NCBI RefSeq assembly: GCF_003015185.1
Contig: NZ_CP027860.1
Coordinates: 3,462,501 to 3,526,500, forward strand
Reading direction: 5' to 3'
Length of the DNA: 64,000 nucleotides
Origin: Ahniella affigens
GTDB taxonomy: Bacteria; Pseudomonadota; Gammaproteobacteria; Xanthomonadales; Ahniellaceae
This document shows positions 40,687 to 52,607 of the stretch, piece by piece; within the stretch, counting starts at the first letter, position 1, and each line of letters opens with the position of its first letter. The translations under genes were made by a program, and so were the position numbers. Under the pieces are notes generated by a model. It worked only from the letters and a program-made list of their open reading frames with translations. It did not search any database and had not been told where the DNA came from.

Positions 40687-42975
40687 ATGAAGAGCAAACC
40701 GCTTGCGCTCGCCCTGAGCCTCATTATTGCCAATGGCCTGGTGTCGGCCCAATCCACCGGAGCGGCAATGTCTGCAGGTTCGGGGAATGCCGATGCCGAC
40801 CAAGCCGAAAAGCTGGCGCCGGTGGTGGTGACGGGCGAAATCACGTATCGCGACCGCACCGAAGAACCGGCCACATTGGTCTACGACCTCGCGTACTTTC
40901 AGCGCTTCGAGCCCTTGACCGTTGGCGACATGCTGAAGCGCGTCCCGAGCGTCGCGTTTCTGTCCGATGTGCTCGAATACGACGGTGTGCGCTTGCGCGG
41001 CCTTGACTCGGGGTATACCCAAATTCTGATCAACGGCAAGCGCGTTCCGGGCGCCGGGTTCGACCGCAGCTTCTTCGTCGACCGCATCCCCGCTGAGCTC
41101 GTGGAGCGCATCGAGATTGTCCGCTCGTCGAGTGCTGACCGCAGTGGCGATGCGATTGCCGGCTCGCTGAACATTGTGCTGCGCGATGGCTATTCGTTGG
41201 ACGGCGGCTACATCCGCGCGGGCGGCTTGCATTTCAATGACGACGAGATCGAACCCAGCCTGAGTGTTGTGTGGGGTGGTGAAGCAGCCGGCGGCAACCT
41301 GCTGCTCGGCGCGAACGCCCAAGGCCGTCGGAACCCGAAGGAGAAGTTCAGCCAACGATTTGCTGAGCCAAATGGCGAACTCGACAATACCGAAGTGCAG
41401 ACCGACGTTCGGAGCGGCGAGGACTACTCGTTCAATGCCGATTACAGCCGCGCGGTTGGCGACGGCAATCTCGCCCTGTCCGCCTTCTTTGTGCGCACCG
41501 ACCGTCTGCAGGATGAGGACTCGCTTGAGTACGTGGAAGGCATCGAGACCAACGCGAACCTCAGTGTGGTCAACGATAATGACCTCGACATTCAAACTGA
41601 CAACTGGTTCGTGGGCGCGGAGTACGAGTTCCCGATGGCTGATGGTGAGACTCGGATTCGCGTCAACTATGCCGGATTGACCGACGACCAGTTCGAATTC
41701 GAGGAAGAATACGAATACCTGCGCGACAGCAACCCGTTCCCGGAGGACGATCGCTTTACGGGCGACCAGATCTTTACCGACATCGACGATCGTGAGTTGA
41801 ACGCTGAGCTGCGCCATGAGCGCCATGTCGGCAGCGGTGAACTGAAGTTTGGCCTGGATGTGACGGAGAAGCAGCGCGATACACTGATCACGACCGACCG
41901 GAACCGCATCACGATTCCCAATGCCCCCGGCGCTCGCCCCACCATTCCGGGCGCCTACGGTCCGTTCCTGCCAGTCGCTGGCGGTGACAACGAGATCAAC
42001 GAGCGCCGCTTGGAGCCGTTCGTGCGCTTGGACGGCGAAGCCGATTCGTTGGAGTGGGAAGTCGGACTTCGCTATCAGCACACCGACACCGAAATTGACG
42101 ACGCAACGGCCGAAGCTGGCCAACAATCTGCGGACAAGCAATACGGCGTGCTGTTGCCTTCCGCACACCTGCGCTACAACCTGAACGAGACACAGCGTTT
42201 GACCGCCTCCGTGGCGCGGACGCAGCGCCGCCCGGGGTTCGATCAGATATCGCCTGCGCTGATCGTTGGCGAACTCGGTGACAACGATTTGCTCGGCAAT
42301 CCGGACCTCGATCCGGAAACCGCGTGGGGTCTGGATCTTGGTTTCGAGAACCGTCTCGGCAAGTATGGTGTGGTCGGCATCAACTTCTTCTATCGCGATA
42401 TCAAGGACCTGATTGAGATCGCCAACACAGGCGTCGAAGGAGATGATGGCCCAGGCAGCTTTGTGCTGCAGCCGCGCAACACCGGCGACGGCGAAGTGTG
42501 GGGTGCGGAACTGGACCTCTCGACGCCGCTTTCCGCGTTCGGCCTGGACGAGACGGGCGTGTTCTTCAACTATTCGTGGTTGGATAGCAAGATAAACGAC
42601 TTCATCGGTGAGCGTCGTTTCAACAGCCAATCGAACTACGTCTACAACGTCGGCTTCATCCAGGAGCTGCCAGGCCCGGCGGCGTCGTTCGGTCTGAGCT
42701 ATCGCAAGCAAGGCGATGCGTTCAGCCGTCTGGTGTCGGAAGAAGTGAAAACCTCGTACGACGGCGATCTGGAGGCGTTCATCGAAAAGCGCATCGGCAA
42801 GCAATGGACCGTTCGTTTGACCGGCTCCAATCTGTTGAATGCGTCGAAAGACGAGATCTTCGACAAGTTCAACACGATCGCAGATCAGATCGACCGCGAC
42901 TACGACGAGTACGAATTGGAAACGGAGACTGCTGGTCGGGTGTATCAGTTGATGTTCCGATACGCGTTTGAGTGA
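40687..42975 (+). CDS. TonB-dependent outer membrane receptor
   Basis: From ATG 40687 (TGGAG 7 nt upstream) the 762-residue protein has a signal peptide (MKSKPLALALSLIIANGLVS) and a TonB-box-like KLAPVVVTGE. The plug domain shows FEPLTVGDMLKRVPSVAFLS, GVRLRGLDSGYTQILINGKR and IEIVRSSSADRSGDAIAGSL. A ~620-residue barrel follows, ending with a terminal aromatic (VYQLMFRYAFE). It is markedly acidic. Divergent from an alkaline phosphatase with Pho-box-like sites between, it may import a phosphorylated organic compound or a phosphate-linked siderophore; substrate unproven. Confidence 0.92.
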   Translation: MKSKPLALALSLIIANGLVSAQSTGAAMSAGSGNADADQAEKLAPVVVTGEITYRDRTEEPATLVYDLAYFQRFEPLTVGDMLKRVPSVAFLSDVLEYDGVRLRGLDSGYTQILINGKRVPGAGFDRSFFVDRIPAELVERIEIVRSSSADRSGDAIAGSLNIVLRDGYSLDGGYIRAGGLHFNDDEIEPSLSVVWGGEAAGGNLLLGANAQGRRNPKEKFSQRFAEPNGELDNTEVQTDVRSGEDYSFNADYSRAVGDGNLALSAFFVRTDRLQDEDSLEYVEGIETNANLSVVNDNDLDIQTDNWFVGAEYEFPMADGETRIRVNYAGLTDDQFEFEEEYEYLRDSNPFPEDDRFTGDQIFTDIDDRELNAELRHERHVGSGELKFGLDVTEKQRDTLITTDRNRITIPNAPGARPTIPGAYGPFLPVAGGDNEINERRLEPFVRLDGEADSLEWEVGLRYQHTDTEIDDATAEAGQQSADKQYGVLLPSAHLRYNLNETQRLTASVARTQRRPGFDQISPALIVGELGDNDLLGNPDLDPETAWGLDLGFENRLGKYGVVGINFFYRDIKDLIEIANTGVEGDDGPGSFVLQPRNTGDGEVWGAELDLSTPLSAFGLDETGVFFNYSWLDSKINDFIGERRFNSQSNYVYNVGFIQELPGPAASFGLSYRKQGDAFSRLVSEEVKTSYDGDLEAFIEKRIGKQWTVRLTGSNLLNASKDEIFDKFNTIADQIDRDYDEYELETETAGRVYQLMFRYAFE

Positions 42976-42986
42976 TCAGTGACATC

Positions 42987-43020
42987 AGGCAGGCGCTTCC
43001 ATGGTTGGCAGCGCCTGCCT
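42987..43020 (+). terminator. stem-loop after TonB receptor
   Basis: AGGCAGGCGCT (42987-42997) pairs perfectly with AGCGCCTGCCT (43010-43020), 12-nt loop, beginning 11 bp after the receptor stop codon. No T-run beyond TTC; likely terminator or mRNA-end stem. Confidence 0.55.
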
Positions 43021-43173
43021 TCAAGAGGATGCATTTCACTGCGTCAAAACTCCGAGCGTTTGCGCCTCGGCCAGGTTCTTTCGTGCAAAAGATTTCGCAG
43101 CTTGGCATTGTCCGCAGCGAACTAAGAGACCTTGGCACGATCGCACCGATCGATCATCTCTTGGCGAGATTGA

Positions 43174-43900
43174 TTCGCGGCTGAAGCCGCTCCTACAAGA
43201 ACGGCCGCTCCAGACCCATCTCGCCGCAAGATTGCCGACCACTTGATTGCCGACCACTTGATTGCCGACCACTTGTAGGAGGGCCTTCAGGCCCGAACCA
43301 AGCTTGCGGGAAGCTCTGTTCGCGGCTGAAGCCGCTCCCACAAAAACCCTCGCTCCAGACCCATCTCGCCGCAAGATTGCCGACCGCTTGATTGCCGACC
43401 ACTTGTAGGAGGGCCTTCAGGCCCGAACCAAGCTCGCGGGAAGCCCTGTTCGCGGCCGAAGCCGCTCCTACAAAAACGGCCGCTCCAGACCCATCTCGCC
43501 GCAAGATTGCCGACCGCTTGTAGGAGGGCCTTCAGGCCCGAACCAAGCTTGCGGAAAGCCCTGTTCGCGGCTGAAGCGGAAAGCCCCGTTCGCGGCTGAA
43601 GCCGCTCCCACAAAAACCCTCGCTCCAGACCCATCTCGCCGCAAGATTGCCGACCGCTTGTAGGAAGGCCTTCAGGCCCGAACCAAGCTTGCGGAAAGCC
43701 CTGTTCGCGGCTGAAGCCGCTCCCACAAAAACCCTCGCTCCAGACCCATCTCGCCGCAAGATTGCCGACCGCTTGATTGCCGACCACTTGTAGGAGGGCC
43801 TTCAGGCCCGAACCAAGCCTGCGGAAAGCTCTGTTCGCGGCTGAAGTCGCTGCTACAAAACTGCCGCGCGTTGTCGCAAGGCCTTCAGGCCAGAAACCGC
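43174..43900. repeat. REP-type repeat array, ~115-140 bp period
   Basis: Unit starts TGTAGGAGGGCCTTCAGG at 43274, 43404, 43519, 43659 and 43789, with a partial copy before and a decayed one after. Each unit carries two short palindromes: GGGCCTTCAGGCCC and GCGGCTGAAGCCGC. These resemble the REP sequences common in Pseudomonas and Lysobacterales (tgtaggagCGGCTTCAGCCG). Spacing is 130, 115, 140 and 130 bp. Minus-strand open frames across the array are artefacts of the repeat. No RAYT transposase is in the window. Confidence 0.9.
43231..43275 (+). repeat. 15-bp tandem repeat, three perfect copies
   Basis: ATTGCCGACCACTTG occurs three times in a row without gap, inside the REP array. Single or related copies recur at later unit boundaries (43376-43405, 43771-43790), so copy number varies between units and suggests slippage. 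Confidence 0.9.
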
Positions 43901-43981
43901 CTTGCGGTTCTCGTTCGGCAATGCCCTCGGAATCTTTGAATGATCTGTCTCGACCACTTGAGAAAGTGCGGATGCACTCGG

Positions 43982-45799
43982 TCAGCCATTCAACCGCCCA
44001 AGCAGTCGGTGCAGTTCGCGGAGTTCTATTTTCTCAACATCGCTCATGCCGACCCAACCAACTTCAGACTGCCGTTTAGTGAGATCCGCCAAGCGCTGTT
44101 GTCGCGTTTGGCGATCGAGGCTCGAGAGGGCATCGTTGAATTCGGCCTGCCAATGTTCAGGTGCCGCCGGAAAGTCCATCAACGCCAACTTGCGCAGCGC
44201 TTCGCCCTCTTCCCGTTCGGACAGCGTTTCGAGCAACAGGGCACTGGTAATCTCGGGACGGGCGCGGACGATACTCAGCATTTCCACGAACAAGCGCACG
44301 CCGGGTTGTCTCAGCTCAGAAAACAGATACGGCGGCTCGATCGCCAACGCGAGTTGCGGCTTCTGTAACAGGAGCGCAATGGCCGAGCGGATTACACTCA
44401 GCCGCACGGGATGGCGGTCGGACTGCTTGCGCACGACCGGCGCCGCAGCCTGCGGATTCGCGGTGGCTCGCATCGCAGCGACGCGGTCGTCCAGCATGGA
44501 CTCGGCCTTTTCGCGAACACCACCCAGACTGCTCGGCAAGTTCCATCGGATCGTGCTCTTTTCGATGAGCATTTCCTGCATCCGGTCGCGGAACGCCCCC
44601 TCCGGAATGCCCGCAATCATTGACTTGCACTTCTCGGCGAGACGCGCGCGACCGTCAGCGGTACCGAGATCCGTTTCCACTTCTTGATGTGCAAAAAAGA
44701 ACTCAGACAACGGCGCAGCCGACTTGAGGCGCTCCTCAAAACCATGCGCGCCTTCCTTGCGGATCAACGTGTCTGGGTCTTCACCATCCGGCAGAAACAG
44801 AAAGTGTGCCTGCCGACCATCACGCATGCGCGGCAGCACGTTCTCAACCGCGCGCCAGGCGGCGCTTCGACCCGCGCGATCGCCGTCAAAACAGAAGTAG
44901 ACATCGGCGGCATTGCGGAACAAGAGCTCAGCATGATCGCGCGTGGTCGCCGTTCCGAGGGTGGCCACCGCCTGCGTGATCCCAAACTGAAACAACGCGA
45001 TCACATCAACGTAGCCCTCGACCACAATCAGGCGCGAGATCTTGCTGTGCGCGAGCCGCACCTGGTTCAGCGCATAGAGCTCGCGTCCTTTCTGGAACAA
45101 CGCGGTCTCGGGTGAGTTCAAGTACTTCGGACTTGCTTCCGGATCCAATACGCGACCACCAAACGCAATCACCCGACTACGTCGGTCTTGAATCGGAAAC
45201 ATCAGCCGATCCCGGAACTTGTCGTAGCTCCGCCCTTGGTCGTTGCTCGACGACAGGCCGGCTTGATCCAGCAACTTGCCACCGCCCGCACGCGCGCCCA
45301 ACGCTTGCTTCAGCGCGTCCCAGGAGTCCGGTGCGTAGCCGATCTGAAAGCGCTCCACCATGGCGGGATCAATCCGGCGCTTGTCGAGGTAAGCCTTGGC
45401 CTTGTCGCTCTTTGGCAACTGCTGCTGAAAGAAGCGAGCGGCGGCGTCCAGCACCTCGTACAGATCGCCAAAGTCCCGCTCTGGCGTGCGCCCTGGCCGC
45501 TGCTCGTATGGGACCTTCAGACCAACGCGCCCAGCCAGATCTTCCACCGCATCGATAAACTCGACGCGGTCGTACTCCATCAAAAACTTGATCGCCGAAC
45601 CGTGCACGCCGCAACCGAAGCAATGGTAGAACTGCTTCGTCGGGCTCACCCAGAACGACGGCGTGCGCTCATCATGAAACGGGCAGCGCGCACGAAACTC
45701 GCGCCCGGCGCGCTGCAGCGGCACGCGCGACTCCACGACATCGACAATGTCGGTGCGCGCCAGCAGTTCATCGATGAATTGTTCGGGGATCCGGGCCAT
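43982..45799 (-). CDS. dnaG: DNA primase
   Basis: DnaG makes RNA primers at the replication fork. From ATG 45799 (MARIPEQFIDELLARTDIVD, the usual DnaG opening) it has 605 residues. The CHC2 zinc-binding motif (CPFHDERTPSF, then FYHCFGCGVHG) is at about residues 40-65, and the TOPRIM motifs LIVVEGYVDVIAL and YFCFDGDRAGRSA follow. The C-terminal helicase-binding region is present (residues ~450-605). An ATG 9 bp upstream is an alternative. The downstream REP array abuts its 3' end; no rpsU or rpoD is adjacent. Confidence 0.97.
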   Translation of the reverse strand: MARIPEQFIDELLARTDIVDVVESRVPLQRAGREFRARCPFHDERTPSFWVSPTKQFYHCFGCGVHGSAIKFLMEYDRVEFIDAVEDLAGRVGLKVPYEQRPGRTPERDFGDLYEVLDAAARFFQQQLPKSDKAKAYLDKRRIDPAMVERFQIGYAPDSWDALKQALGARAGGGKLLDQAGLSSSNDQGRSYDKFRDRLMFPIQDRRSRVIAFGGRVLDPEASPKYLNSPETALFQKGRELYALNQVRLAHSKISRLIVVEGYVDVIALFQFGITQAVATLGTATTRDHAELLFRNAADVYFCFDGDRAGRSAAWRAVENVLPRMRDGRQAHFLFLPDGEDPDTLIRKEGAHGFEERLKSAAPLSEFFFAHQEVETDLGTADGRARLAEKCKSMIAGIPEGAFRDRMQEMLIEKSTIRWNLPSSLGGVREKAESMLDDRVAAMRATANPQAAAPVVRKQSDRHPVRLSVIRSAIALLLQKPQLALAIEPPYLFSELRQPGVRLFVEMLSIVRARPEITSALLLETLSEREEGEALRKLALMDFPAAPEHWQAEFNDALSSLDRQTRQQRLADLTKRQSEVGWVGMSDVEKIELRELHRLLGRLNG

Positions 45800-45875
45800 G
45801 GCGCCCATGATCCCCGATTTGCGGTCGAATTCCCATCACCGCAGACCGCCTGGCCCGCGAAGATGCCCGCCATCC

Positions 45876-48503
45876 TTACTCGAAGCTATCGACGAACAGA
45901 CCATCACCAGGCGGTGCTGGCAGCGGCCACACCCAAGCGCCACGTGAACGCGTGAATACCGCCAGCGTGGTGAAGCCGCGGTCGATCGACATGTCCCAAA
46001 CCATCACGTGCGGCAAGCCTTCATGGCGCTGCCACGTGGGTGTTGCGGCAGTGATGTCGTCGGTGAAGTAGAGCCCCCAGTCGGTGCCCACAAAGACCTG
46101 ATTGGGCAAGTTCGGATTCGCGAGAATCGTGTTGACTGGGATGTTCGGCAAGTTGCCGGTCTTGTCGGCCCACACAAAGCTGGCGCAGTTGGCCGTGCAG
46201 GTGGCCTGAAAGACATGCCCCGGTGTCGTCGGCGTATTCTGGTCGAACCCACCCACGGACGCATAAACGATCAGGGAATTGCTCGGATGGAACGTGACGT
46301 CCATGATCGGGCGATTGGGCAGGAAGGCGTTGTTGTCGGTCAGGTTCACCCACGTTGCGGTATTCGCAGTGCCAACACCCAGGCCACGGCCCCATTGCAC
46401 ATTGCCGTCGTTCGTTGCAACCGCTGCAAAGCTCGGATCATGTACGGCATGGGTCAGCTGATTGATAAAGCCGCGAGCGCCCAGCGGACTCGGGTTCTTG
46501 GTCAACGTTGGGGAATTCACGTACCACTGCGCCGAGCCCTGACCACCGGTGATGGTTTCCCAGACGCGCGTCGAGCCTGCGATGAGGCGCGTACAACCGT
46601 TGGCCGTCGTGCAGCCGCTTCCCGCCACATCCAGTGCGCCATAGCGATAAATTTCGAACGGCGCGACAAAGCTCTTTGTATCGCCCGACCAGGCTGGCGA
46701 TGCGGACGAGGTACCGGAAGGACCATTGACGGCAACGACCATATTGCCGTTCTGACTGGAGTAGTACCAGCGTTGCCCGCCACCGGTACGCACAATCGGA
46801 TCGATGCGCGTGAAGATGCCATCTCCACCAAGCCGAGTGGTCCAGGACGTCGCCGAAATTGGCTGACTCAAAATCGCCGTGTTCGAGCCGTTGTCCTGCG
46901 CACCACCACTGATACCGGGGCTGGTCGCATTGGCAAAATTCGCCGTAATGTCGCCCGAGTAGAACTCGATCGTGTTGAGCGTGTTGTTGATGGGGATGAA
47001 GGTCGGGCTACCGGCCGTGGCATTGCTCGAATACCACACGCCACCATCGCTACCGAGCAGCAGTCGAGCCGAATCAGTCCCGACGAACGCACGGGAGTGA
47101 TGATCGACGTGGACGTTGCCACCCACATAGCCACAAGTCAGGTTATTGAACGCGGCACCACCATTCGTCGATTTGAATGCGTCGACCGCACTCGCATAGA
47201 CGGTGTTCTCGTTGTTCGGATCAACGGTCAAGCCTGAGTCGTACCACATCTGCGTGCCTTCGGTATCGCAGCCGCCAAACGCCGATGCACTGCCAATCGC
47301 CGCCCAAGTCGTGGCGCGGTCCGTCGACTTCCACACGCCGAGAACCCCATTATTCAGATTGGTATCGGACACCAGGGCGTAGATCACCTGATTATTGGTC
47401 GGCGCCACGGCCAACTCGACGCGTCCCACGGCACTGCCTGCAGTCGTGCCATTACCCGTGCCAGCCGGCCAGTTGTTGTTGCGCAGGGTCCAGTCGCCGA
47501 TGACGGGGCAACCGGTTGCCGGCAACGTCGCCCGGTAGACGCCATTGGCCCCATTGCGATCCAGATCGGGCTGCACGGGAGTCGGCGAACCGCGCGTCCC
47601 AATGGCAACCACCAACTCGGTCGTTGTGCCTGCGTCAATCGCGAGCAGGCCGGTCACGTCCTGTCTTTGCGTTGAGAAGGTGTTCGTGTAACAAGGACCC
47701 GCCCAGGTCGCGCCGGTATCATTGGAGACGAACAGCCCGGTCTTGGTGCCGACAATCAGATTCGCGCTGTTGTTCGGGTCCACCGCAACCTTGCCGATCG
47801 ACTGATACTGCGGGAAATTGCCCACCAGAGGCGTTAGCGCGGGGCCGAACACGGAGAGCCCGAGCACGGTCCACGTTTCGCCCTTGTCGGCGCTTCGCAG
47901 CACCCCGGCCGAACCAAACGAAAAAGAGCCGTAGCGCAGGTCACCGGTACCCGCATAAATCACGTTCGGATCGTTCGGATCCATGGCGAGATCGCCAATC
48001 GCCGAGCTGGCGAGTTCCGGGAAATCGGTCTTGACCGTCCAGGTCGTTGCCGCTGAACAGCAATTCGTCGTCTTCCAAACGCCGCCGCCGTCGGATGCGA
48101 TGTAGGCAATCGTGGTATCGCTCGGATCGACCAAAATATCGTTCGTGCGCCCGGCCGCAGCACTGTTCCCAGGATTCAGCGGCATCGGGCCCACCGCCGT
48201 GAATGCACTCGGATTCAGCGCCAACGGTCCGATTGGCGTTCGCAACCGGTTTACGCCAGCCGGAACGCCCTTTGGCACCCGATTGACTTCTTCTGCTGCG
48301 CTGACCAACCACGCAGGGTCAAAGCGCCCGGTCGGATAACTCATCTGCACCGCACGTAGATCGCCCGGACCAGGCGTCTTCTTCAGTTGTGCCGCCGGCA
48401 TCTGCCACCAAGGCAGGCTTGCCTGTGTCGCGGACTGATTCACACAGCCGCCAAGCACCGTCCCAAGACCGATCAAAACCAATGAACTGCGAAGCACACG
48501 CAT
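45876..48503 (-). CDS. exported BNR/sortilin-like repeat lipoprotein with C-terminal DSFE tail
   Basis: ATG 48503 has GGAG about 8 nt upstream. The 875-residue protein begins with a lipoprotein signal (MRVLRSSLVLIGLGTVLGGC, lipobox LGGC). It then carries repeated BNR/VPS10-type propeller motifs with Asp-box-like turns (SSDGGVWYSSN-type, VDPSDTTIAYIASDGGGVWK, SADKGETWTVLGL, VSNDTGATWAGP). It ends GDGLFVDSFE, a short acidic C-terminal tail seen on many exported proteins in Lysobacterales. Similar proteins are sialidase- or xyloglucanase-like or of unknown use; no catalytic residues are certain. The upstream half includes the AAQLKKTPGPGDL linker. dnaG lies 77 bp downstream on the same strand. 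Confidence 0.8.
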   Translation of the reverse strand: MRVLRSSLVLIGLGTVLGGCVNQSATQASLPWWQMPAAQLKKTPGPGDLRAVQMSYPTGRFDPAWLVSAAEEVNRVPKGVPAGVNRLRTPIGPLALNPSAFTAVGPMPLNPGNSAAAGRTNDILVDPSDTTIAYIASDGGGVWKTTNCCSAATTWTVKTDFPELASSAIGDLAMDPNDPNVIYAGTGDLRYGSFSFGSAGVLRSADKGETWTVLGLSVFGPALTPLVGNFPQYQSIGKVAVDPNNSANLIVGTKTGLFVSNDTGATWAGPCYTNTFSTQRQDVTGLLAIDAGTTTELVVAIGTRGSPTPVQPDLDRNGANGVYRATLPATGCPVIGDWTLRNNNWPAGTGNGTTAGSAVGRVELAVAPTNNQVIYALVSDTNLNNGVLGVWKSTDRATTWAAIGSASAFGGCDTEGTQMWYDSGLTVDPNNENTVYASAVDAFKSTNGGAAFNNLTCGYVGGNVHVDHHSRAFVGTDSARLLLGSDGGVWYSSNATAGSPTFIPINNTLNTIEFYSGDITANFANATSPGISGGAQDNGSNTAILSQPISATSWTTRLGGDGIFTRIDPIVRTGGGQRWYYSSQNGNMVVAVNGPSGTSSASPAWSGDTKSFVAPFEIYRYGALDVAGSGCTTANGCTRLIAGSTRVWETITGGQGSAQWYVNSPTLTKNPSPLGARGFINQLTHAVHDPSFAAVATNDGNVQWGRGLGVGTANTATWVNLTDNNAFLPNRPIMDVTFHPSNSLIVYASVGGFDQNTPTTPGHVFQATCTANCASFVWADKTGNLPNIPVNTILANPNLPNQVFVGTDWGLYFTDDITAATPTWQRHEGLPHVMVWDMSIDRGFTTLAVFTRSRGAWVWPLPAPPGDGLFVDSFE

Positions 48504-48654
48504 GAACCGCTCCCCGGTGGAATCAGCCCGGGAGTCTAACAGGCGCTGAGATATCGGTGCGGCCTCGCGAACGGTGCCATTTGACGGTTGACAGGGTCGG
48601 CAAACAGTCATCCGCGATTGCTGAGCGGACCGATCGTCCCTCTAGCGGGCTAAG

Positions 48655-49045
48655 CGCGCAGCAAACTATGCGTGAGAAAGCGGGGTTCTCACAACGGCAC
48701 CGTGTCGCAAGTTACCCGCCCCGACCCGCGCCCACTCGCGTGGGAGTCCAGCCGCCCCTTTGGTGCGCCTATTCGAGCATCAAACGATCAGCGACGATGC
48801 GCGATTCTTGCGACGTCGCAGTATGGCAAGTAGCCCTCTCCCCGGCCCTCTCCCACTCGCGTGGGAGTCCAGCCGCCCCTTTGGTGCGCTTATTCGCGCA
48901 TCAAACTGTCAGCGACGATGCGCGATTTTCACGACGGCACAGTGTGGCAAGTAGCCCTCTCCCCAGCCCTCTCCCACTCGCGTGGGAGAGGGAGCGCTCC
49001 CTCCCCCGCGATCGCGGGGGAGGGCTTTCGAGGGGGTTACTTGCG
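48655..49045 (+). repeat. dispersed 121-bp element, tandem copies, with palindromic tail
   Basis: Two perfectly periodic units (48747-48867 and 48868-48988, 121 bp each) follow a diverged partial unit (about 48655-48746). The last runs into a palindromic tail: CTCTCCCACTCGCGTGGGAGAG, then CCCTCCCCC...GGGGGAGGG, ending TTACTTGC near 49045. The inner GGCAAGTAG (48947 on) and the terminal TTACTTGC are inverted, as in the copy at 21850-22031. It fills most of the 650 bp between the BNR lipoprotein and the porin gene. Confidence 0.8.
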
Positions 49046-49150
49046 ACCAAGATTGACACCACCCACAACCACGTTTGCTACACACGGCAAATATCTCTTG
49101 CGTGTTTGATGAGCGCTCTGACTGCTTGCGAGAATCGGCACGAACGCCCC

Positions 49151-50374
49151 TCACCGCTTGTATTCGAGTCCCAGCCAAAACTTGCTGACATCGGCCAGCG
49201 TGTCGGCGTCCTGAAATACGGCGTACTTCGCGATCCCTGACAGCTTGGGAGTAAATGCGTAGCTGGCACTGACGTCGAGTTCCTTGCCCAGATCCAAGTT
49301 GAGGCGATCACTCTCAAAGCGGTGCCAGGCCACGGTGCAGGTCAGTTTGTGGCAGGGCCCGGACCATGACAAATAGAGGTCATCCAGTCCGTTCGCGGGC
49401 GTGGTCAAGAAGCGGTCTGCCCAGCCATTGAATGCATGCAGCGTCGCAAACGGCGTCTGAAACGCGAAGCGGCCATCACCACTCAGCACCTCCCAACCCA
49501 GTTTGAACGAGTGCGCTTTCGCGCTGATCAACCCGGCCTCCAACAAGCGATAGTCCTGGTCGGGGCGATCAACCGCATCAGCCCAGTCTGACTGACGCGC
49601 ATACTCGGCCGTGCCACTCCATTGCCAACTGGCAAACGCGGGGCATTTACCACTGTAGCGGACGCCGACTGTCCGCGCGGAACTCAACGGCTGGGTTTCG
49701 TTCTCGACAAAGTAGGCATACGCACTGACGCTGCCATTCGATACCGGCTGGGTGTAGTGAATGAGCGGCGCCTGCAGGTCCCACTCACGAAGCAGGGTGT
49801 TGGGGTGCGAATGCCCAAAGATGCGGTGCACGCCATCCAACCAAACGACATCCAGAACGCCCTTGTTCGGCAAGGTCCAGTTCACCACTGCGGCATCAAA
49901 GGTCTGCTCGTTCTGACGCCAGCCCACATTGCCAAAAAACCGCTGGTTGTCAAACAGCAAACGCTGCCGGCCAAGCTGCACTTTGACGCCGCTGCCGCTG
50001 TCGTAAGCGATCAACGCCTGATTCCACTCGGTGCCTTCGGGATCGCTGATCGGTGGTTGGGTGTTGCCGGGCGCCGCAGCAGTTGGATAATCATCGCCTA
50101 ACGCGCGTACGTCTTCGACCTCGACGAACGCGCTGAAACCGTGCCACGCGCGCGTTCGAAAACCCAGTCGATTGCGCCACGTGAGTGCGTCTGATGTCTC
50201 GGCGAATCCACCGTCATCGACCGACTCGTAACGCACGCGCGAGTCCAGGCTGAAGGTGCCAAATGAAAATGCCCAGGGATTGCTGGGAGGCGCGACCGGC
50301 GCCGTTTGCGCGTGACCGGTGACGCTGGCAATTGCCAGCGTCAGGCCAATACAGAGAGCCGTTTTGCGGATCAT
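49151..50374 (-). CDS. alginate-export-type outer membrane porin linked to nirS
   Basis: The 407-residue protein has a signal peptide (MIRKTALCIGLTLAIASVTG) and the alginate-export (AlgE-like) beta-barrel pattern: SFGTFSLDSRVRYESVDDGG, LTWRNRLGFRTRAWHGFSAF, KVQLGRQRLLFDNQRFFGNV, ending WLGLEYKR. Family members are porins for various small solutes, not only alginate. It starts 10 bp after the nirS stop on the same strand, so it is almost certainly in the nirS transcript. A role in passage of nitrite, nitrate or nitric oxide is an inference from context. Confidence 0.85.
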   Translation of the reverse strand: MIRKTALCIGLTLAIASVTGHAQTAPVAPPSNPWAFSFGTFSLDSRVRYESVDDGGFAETSDALTWRNRLGFRTRAWHGFSAFVEVEDVRALGDDYPTAAAPGNTQPPISDPEGTEWNQALIAYDSGSGVKVQLGRQRLLFDNQRFFGNVGWRQNEQTFDAAVVNWTLPNKGVLDVVWLDGVHRIFGHSHPNTLLREWDLQAPLIHYTQPVSNGSVSAYAYFVENETQPLSSARTVGVRYSGKCPAFASWQWSGTAEYARQSDWADAVDRPDQDYRLLEAGLISAKAHSFKLGWEVLSGDGRFAFQTPFATLHAFNGWADRFLTTPANGLDDLYLSWSGPCHKLTCTVAWHRFESDRLNLDLGKELDVSASYAFTPKLSGIAKYAVFQDADTLADVSKFWLGLEYKR

Positions 50375-50384
50375 GATCGGGGCC

Positions 50385-52496
<2,112 letters not shown>

Positions 52497-52549
52497 TCAG
52501 GACGGTTGATTGCTGAGGCCCAGTGTGCGAGCCGCGGACCGAATTGAAA

Positions 52550-52563
52550 CTGACGCAAATCAA
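52550..52563 (-). promoter_or_regulatory. FNR/DNR-type box for nirS
   Basis: CTGAC-GCAA-ATCAA, two mismatches to TTGAT-N4-ATCAA. If it acts at -41.5 on the minus strand, the start falls near 52515 and the -10 hexamer position (52522-52527) reads CACACT on the minus strand. The nirS ATG is about 31 nt further. Confidence 0.55.
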
Positions 52564-52607
52564 GCGGACGCCAGATTGCTCGCACCCCAGGCGAAACCGC
52601 GAATTGC

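Noticed and set aside
40630-42804. 724-aa minus-strand ORF
   Set aside because: Shadow of the TonB receptor on the other strand.
43036-43787. Overlapping minus-strand ORFs with repeating sequence (VGAASAANR, SGFSRE)
   Set aside because: Translations of the REP array, not proteins.
43174-43900. Possible CRISPR array
   Set aside because: Units are palindromic REPs without distinct spacers; no cas genes.
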